A DNA stretch of 64,000 bases, from positions 245,285 to 309,284 of the forward strand of contig NZ_JPRH01000008.1 of assembly GCF_000737705.1 (NCBI RefSeq). Direction: 5' to 3'. Below the pieces are notes generated by a model, which made no database searches, had not been told where the DNA came from, and saw nothing but the letters and a program-made list of their open reading frames with translations. This DNA comes from Chryseobacterium soli (GTDB lineage: Bacteria; Bacteroidota; Bacteroidia; Flavobacteriales; Weeksellaceae). Shown piece by piece: positions 60,983 through 64,000 of the stretch; position 1 is the first letter of the stretch, and each line of letters opens with the position of its first letter. The position numbers were made by a program, and so were the translations under genes.

Positions 60983-62254
60983 TTAAATAAAATCTGCAGC
61001 TTTTTCTAATGCAATCCCTCTTGAAGCTTTCAGCAGCACATTTTCGGAATGGATTGTATGAGTTTTTAAATATTCAATTAATTCGGCAGTGGTTTCAAAA
61101 GAAAGTTCCGAAGAACCCGCTGCTTTGAAATATTTTCCTACTGTAATAATTTCCTCAAAGCCTAAGCTATGGGAAAGATTCAGGATTTCTTTATGCTCTT
61201 TTTCACTCTCTTCGCCCAGCTCGAGCATATCACCGATAATGATAGTTTTCTGGCCTTCAAAAGTGATGAAATTATTCAATGAAGCGGCCATAGAGCTCGG
61301 ATTGGCATTATAGGTATCTAAAACCAATGTTTTGTCTTCTCTTTTCTCAACCTGTGAACGCATGTTGGTTGGCGTATAGTTTTCTACCGCATTCTTTATT
61401 TTTTCAAAATCGATTCCGAAATGCAGACCAAGACTTACCGCTGCACAAAGGTTGGTGAAGTTATATTCACCTGTTAAATGAGTAAGTATTTCCCTACCCT
61501 GATACCGGAGTCCTACAAAATGTTCTTTTGAAAATGATTCGAAATTATAGTCTGAAGTGTCTTTCCCAAAGGTGATTTTCGGCTCATAGTTCGCCGTTTT
61601 TTCTGTCTGTATCGGATCGTTTTCATTGACTAAAATAGTCCGGTGGTTCACTTTAAGATAATCATAAAGTTCAGACTTTCCTTTGATAACCCCTTCAAAG
61701 CCTCCAAAACCTTCCAGATGTGCCTTCCCAAAATTGGTAATATATCCGAAATCAGGCTGTGCAAGGGTACAGAGAAGCTCAATTTCTTTCTGATGGTTGG
61801 CTCCCATTTCAATAACGGCCATTTCGTGTTCCGGTTTGATAGACAAGAGAGTTAATGGAACTCCAATATGATTATTCAGATTTCCATAGGTATACTGTAC
61901 ATTAAAAACGGAAGAAAGAGCGGCGTGTATAAGCTCTTTGGTGGTAGTCTTTCCATTGCTGCCGGTAAGCCCGATTACAGGAATCTTCAGATGATTTCTG
62001 TGATGTACGGCCAGCTGCTGCAAAAAGTCTAAGGTAGAAGGAACATAGAAAATATTTTTATCTGTATTTTCAAATTCAACCTGTTCAACAATCACGGCTA
62101 AAGCACCTGCATCGATAGATTTTTCGGCTAACGTTGCAGCATTGAAGCTCTCGCCTGAAAAAGCAAAGAAAATATCATTCTTTCCTACTTTTCTGCTGTC
62201 GATCGTCACTTTATTTGACTGTAAAAACAAAGGATAAAACTGTTCTATATTCAT
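60983..62254 (-). CDS. murF: UDP-MurNAc-tripeptide D-Ala-D-Ala ligase MurF
   Basis: MurF adds D-Ala-D-Ala in peptidoglycan precursor synthesis. The 423-residue protein has the ATP P-loop GSNGKTTT (98-105), the NNHIGVPLTLL and MAVIEMGANHQKEIELL motifs, NFGKAHLEGFGG and the C-terminal DTYNANPSSM and GDMLELGEESEKEH. It follows gldJ on the same strand, with a terminator in between; the gldJ-murF neighbourhood is typical of Bacteroidota. Confidence 0.95.
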   Translation of the reverse strand: MNIEQFYPLFLQSNKVTIDSRKVGKNDIFFAFSGESFNAATLAEKSIDAGALAVIVEQVEFENTDKNIFYVPSTLDFLQQLAVHHRNHLKIPVIGLTGSNGKTTTKELIHAALSSVFNVQYTYGNLNNHIGVPLTLLSIKPEHEMAVIEMGANHQKEIELLCTLAQPDFGYITNFGKAHLEGFGGFEGVIKGKSELYDYLKVNHRTILVNENDPIQTEKTANYEPKITFGKDTSDYNFESFSKEHFVGLRYQGREILTHLTGEYNFTNLCAAVSLGLHFGIDFEKIKNAVENYTPTNMRSQVEKREDKTLVLDTYNANPSSMAASLNNFITFEGQKTIIIGDMLELGEESEKEHKEILNLSHSLGFEEIITVGKYFKAAGSSELSFETTAELIEYLKTHTIHSENVLLKASRGIALEKAADFI

Positions 62255-62265
62255 GGGTCAAAAAT

Positions 62266-62297
62266 AAAAAACCTTCCGGTAATCCGGAAGGTTTTTT
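62266..62297 (-). terminator. Terminator between gldJ and murF
   Basis: AAAAAACCTTCCGG / CCGGAAGGTTTTTT, a 14-bp stem with a 4-base loop, running into T-tracts on both strands. It lies after the gldJ stop and 12 bases before the murF ATG, so read-through or anti-termination would be needed for co-expression. Confidence 0.88.
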
Positions 62298-62318
62298 GTA
62301 AGTATTTTTTGATAAATA

Positions 62319-63920
62319 TTATCTTCTCGTTCTAGCTTTATCGCTAACTCTAGCATCTTGGGCAACACGGAATCCAACCCATCCGAAAGCTTTGCCTTGA
62401 TTTTTATATCTTCTTTGTCCCGGATCCAACCAATATGCTGTATCCATCCAAGAACCACCTTTTACAACTCTAACATCGTTAGACATTGCAGAAGTTCTGT
62501 CTTTGGTATCTTTTTGTAATTTGACTCTACCAGCTGCATCTACAACAAATCTTTTCTGAGGTGCGTTATACATATCGTATCCTGCTGCAGAATCTCCTTC
62601 TTTGAAGTACTCTAAAGAAGACTGCTTATCACCGTCTCTGTAGTTTCTGTAATCAGCAATGGTTTGTCTTTCATATTGTCCAGGCAATCCTTTGTACACC
62701 AATCTGCCGTCAGCTAAAGTATCATACTTAATAGTACCTTCGTCAATCATTTTATAAGTTCCGTCACCGTTTCTTACAATAGCCTGAGGCATGTTTCCTC
62801 TGTAATAATTGAAATCGCTGAAATCTTCATCGATGATAGGTCTGTATACGTCAGCGGTCCATTCAGACACGTTTCCGTACATACCATATATTCCTAAGTC
62901 ATTAGAAGGATATTGTCTCACATCTGAAGTCTGAGCAGATCCGTCGTTTTTCCATCCGGCAATACCAGAATAGTCACCTCTTCCCATTTTGAAGTTTTCA
63001 AGGAACATTCCTTTATCTCTTCCTTTGGTACCTCTCAATCTTTCGATTTCAGGTTTTTTACCTTGGTATTGGTTATACTCTCTGTTTTTAGCCATTCCTA
63101 ATGCTGCAAATTCCCATTCTACTTCTGTTGGAAGTCTGAATTTCTGAACCATCGCAGAATTTGGAGCTCTGTTAGCAGCAAGAAGTCTTTGGTTTGTAGT
63201 TTTCAAACCGGTTTTTTGCTGCATTCTTTGTTCGTTTATATAGCCCTGCATTTCCGGATCATTCGATTTGAATTTATCCATGTTGAATGCTGTTCCACCT
63301 TGATTGTTAGATTCGTTGATGTACAAATCTTTAGCAATAATTCCAGACTGCATCAACGCTTTTTCGTTGGCTCTGTCTGTCAACCATTCACAATATCTGT
63401 TTGCCTGTGTCCAAGATACTCCTACTACAGGGTAGTAATCGAATTCAGGAGAACGCAGATAAGTTTCGTTGTAATCGTTTCTAGATAATTTGTTGTCCCA
63501 TAATAAGGTATCCGGCAAAGCACCGTTATAGATTTCCTTAAAGCTGGGATCGCTTGGAGGGAATACGTACTTCAACCATGTAAGGTATTCGCGGTATTCG
63601 TAGTTAGTAATTTCTGTTTCTCCGATAAAGAATGAACTTACCTGCATTCTGCGAGGGCTGTTATTCCAATCGTGCATGACATCATCTTTCACTAATCCCA
63701 TTGTAAAAGTTCCACCTTCTACATATACCATCCCCGGCCAACCTTTTTGCTTTTGTTGCTTTCCTGCAAAAAACCAACCCTGTTTTTCGTTTGGCTTCCA
63801 ACCCGTCTTACTGACAAATTTTTTGGTACCGCCTCCTTTGCTGGTTCCTGACCCGCCACAGCTGGTTAATGCAAGTGTAGAACTTAATGCTATTAATGAA
63901 AACAACTTTAGTTTTTTCAT
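62319..63920 (-). CDS. gldJ: Gliding-motility lipoprotein GldJ
   Basis: From the ATG at 63920 (MKKLKLFSLIALSSTLALTS) the 533-residue protein has a lipobox at Cys21 and a Gly/Ser linker. A long formylglycine-generating-enzyme-like (sulfatase-modifying factor) domain follows: GMVYVEGGTFTMG at about 64, FFIGETEITNYEYREYLTWL, YYPVVGVSWTQANRYCEWLT, KFRLPTEVEWEFAALG, GNVSEWTADVYRP and VKGGSWMDTAYW. This is the Flavobacterium GldJ arrangement, part of the gliding/type IX secretion machinery. GldK has a similar fold but shorter length. An upstream in-frame start adds 16 non-signal residues. Confidence 0.9.
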   Translation of the reverse strand: MKKLKLFSLIALSSTLALTSCGGSGTSKGGGTKKFVSKTGWKPNEKQGWFFAGKQQKQKGWPGMVYVEGGTFTMGLVKDDVMHDWNNSPRRMQVSSFFIGETEITNYEYREYLTWLKYVFPPSDPSFKEIYNGALPDTLLWDNKLSRNDYNETYLRSPEFDYYPVVGVSWTQANRYCEWLTDRANEKALMQSGIIAKDLYINESNNQGGTAFNMDKFKSNDPEMQGYINEQRMQQKTGLKTTNQRLLAANRAPNSAMVQKFRLPTEVEWEFAALGMAKNREYNQYQGKKPEIERLRGTKGRDKGMFLENFKMGRGDYSGIAGWKNDGSAQTSDVRQYPSNDLGIYGMYGNVSEWTADVYRPIIDEDFSDFNYYRGNMPQAIVRNGDGTYKMIDEGTIKYDTLADGRLVYKGLPGQYERQTIADYRNYRDGDKQSSLEYFKEGDSAAGYDMYNAPQKRFVVDAAGRVKLQKDTKDRTSAMSNDVRVVKGGSWMDTAYWLDPGQRRYKNQGKAFGWVGFRVAQDARVSDKARTRR

Positions 63921-64000
63921 AGTCGATATAAATATTTTCAAAGTACAAAGAAAAAATAAATTATTCAATAAATCAAGTAAAGATTGATTTTTTTGAAAAA

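Noticed and set aside
1..64000. tRNA, rRNA, transposase, integrase or prophage genes
   Set aside because: No such gene was recognised by reading; a tRNA scan was not possible here, so a missed tRNA cannot be fully excluded.

Overview
The window looks like the chromosome of a member of the Bacteroidota, family Weeksellaceae, most likely Chryseobacterium or a close relative. This rests on several things seen in the sequence: a gliding-motility lipoprotein (GldJ) next to murF, many SusC/TonB-type outer-membrane proteins, small Bacteroidota lipoproteins, AT-rich intergenic DNA, and promoters of the Bacteroidota type (TTTG, about 19 bases, TAnnTTTG). No rRNA, tRNA, CRISPR array, integrase or transposase was recognised. 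Genus assignment is an inference from gene content; no database search was run.

Layout. Positions 1-2.3 kb hold a tiny lipoprotein, a type IB DNA topoisomerase and an AraC regulator. From 12.2 kb down to 2.3 kb, all on the minus strand, lies a urease block: ureA, ureB, ureC, a small outer-membrane barrel gene, ureE, ureF, ureG, ureD, a UreH-like permease, a urea transporter and a His-rich TonB-dependent receptor. It encodes the enzyme, its nickel-insertion machinery and what look like urea and metal uptake proteins. From 13 to 26.7 kb are housekeeping and accessory genes: P5C/glutamate-semialdehyde dehydrogenase, small lipoproteins, a tail-collar-like secreted protein, a TPR-AraC membrane regulator, a thioredoxin-fold protein, FabH, CorA, a patatin phospholipase with a membrane hairpin, a frameshifted HEAT-repeat gene, and an HxlR/quinone-reductase pair. 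From 27 to 32.3 kb are an ABM-domain membrane protein, a DoxD-DoxA fusion, Tag glycosylase, a small EamA protein, a PAP2 phosphatase and an HD hydrolase.

From 46.0 kb down to 32.4 kb runs a co-directional minus-strand block: response regulator, histidine kinase, PAP2 phosphatase, TonB-receptor-like barrel, second PAP2 phosphatase, TSUP permease, then a TolC/adaptor/RND efflux set ending in a YncE-like beta-propeller. It reads as an envelope-remodelling and efflux region. From 46.2 to 50 kb are an AraC regulator, a short-chain dehydrogenase, a secreted alpha/beta hydrolase, an HxlR regulator and a DUF1304-like membrane protein. From 54.9 down to 50.1 kb is a TetR-TolC-HlyD-EmrB drug-efflux operon, with a good promoter and an inverted repeat overlapping its -33 box.

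From 55.4 kb to the end are core genes: DNA polymerase III delta', an outer-membrane protein, LptC, AnmK, an SRPBCC protein, a Nudix hydrolase, MurF and GldJ.

The least explained material is intergenic. There are families of degenerate word-like repeats (5.5, 21.9, 45.0 and 45.2 kb), a GGGCTAAAGCCC palindrome family (2.3 and 51.8 kb), and a long imperfect inverted repeat at 28.0 kb. The strongest candidates for an under-described system are the extended urease/metal-uptake operon and the two-component/PAP2/barrel block.
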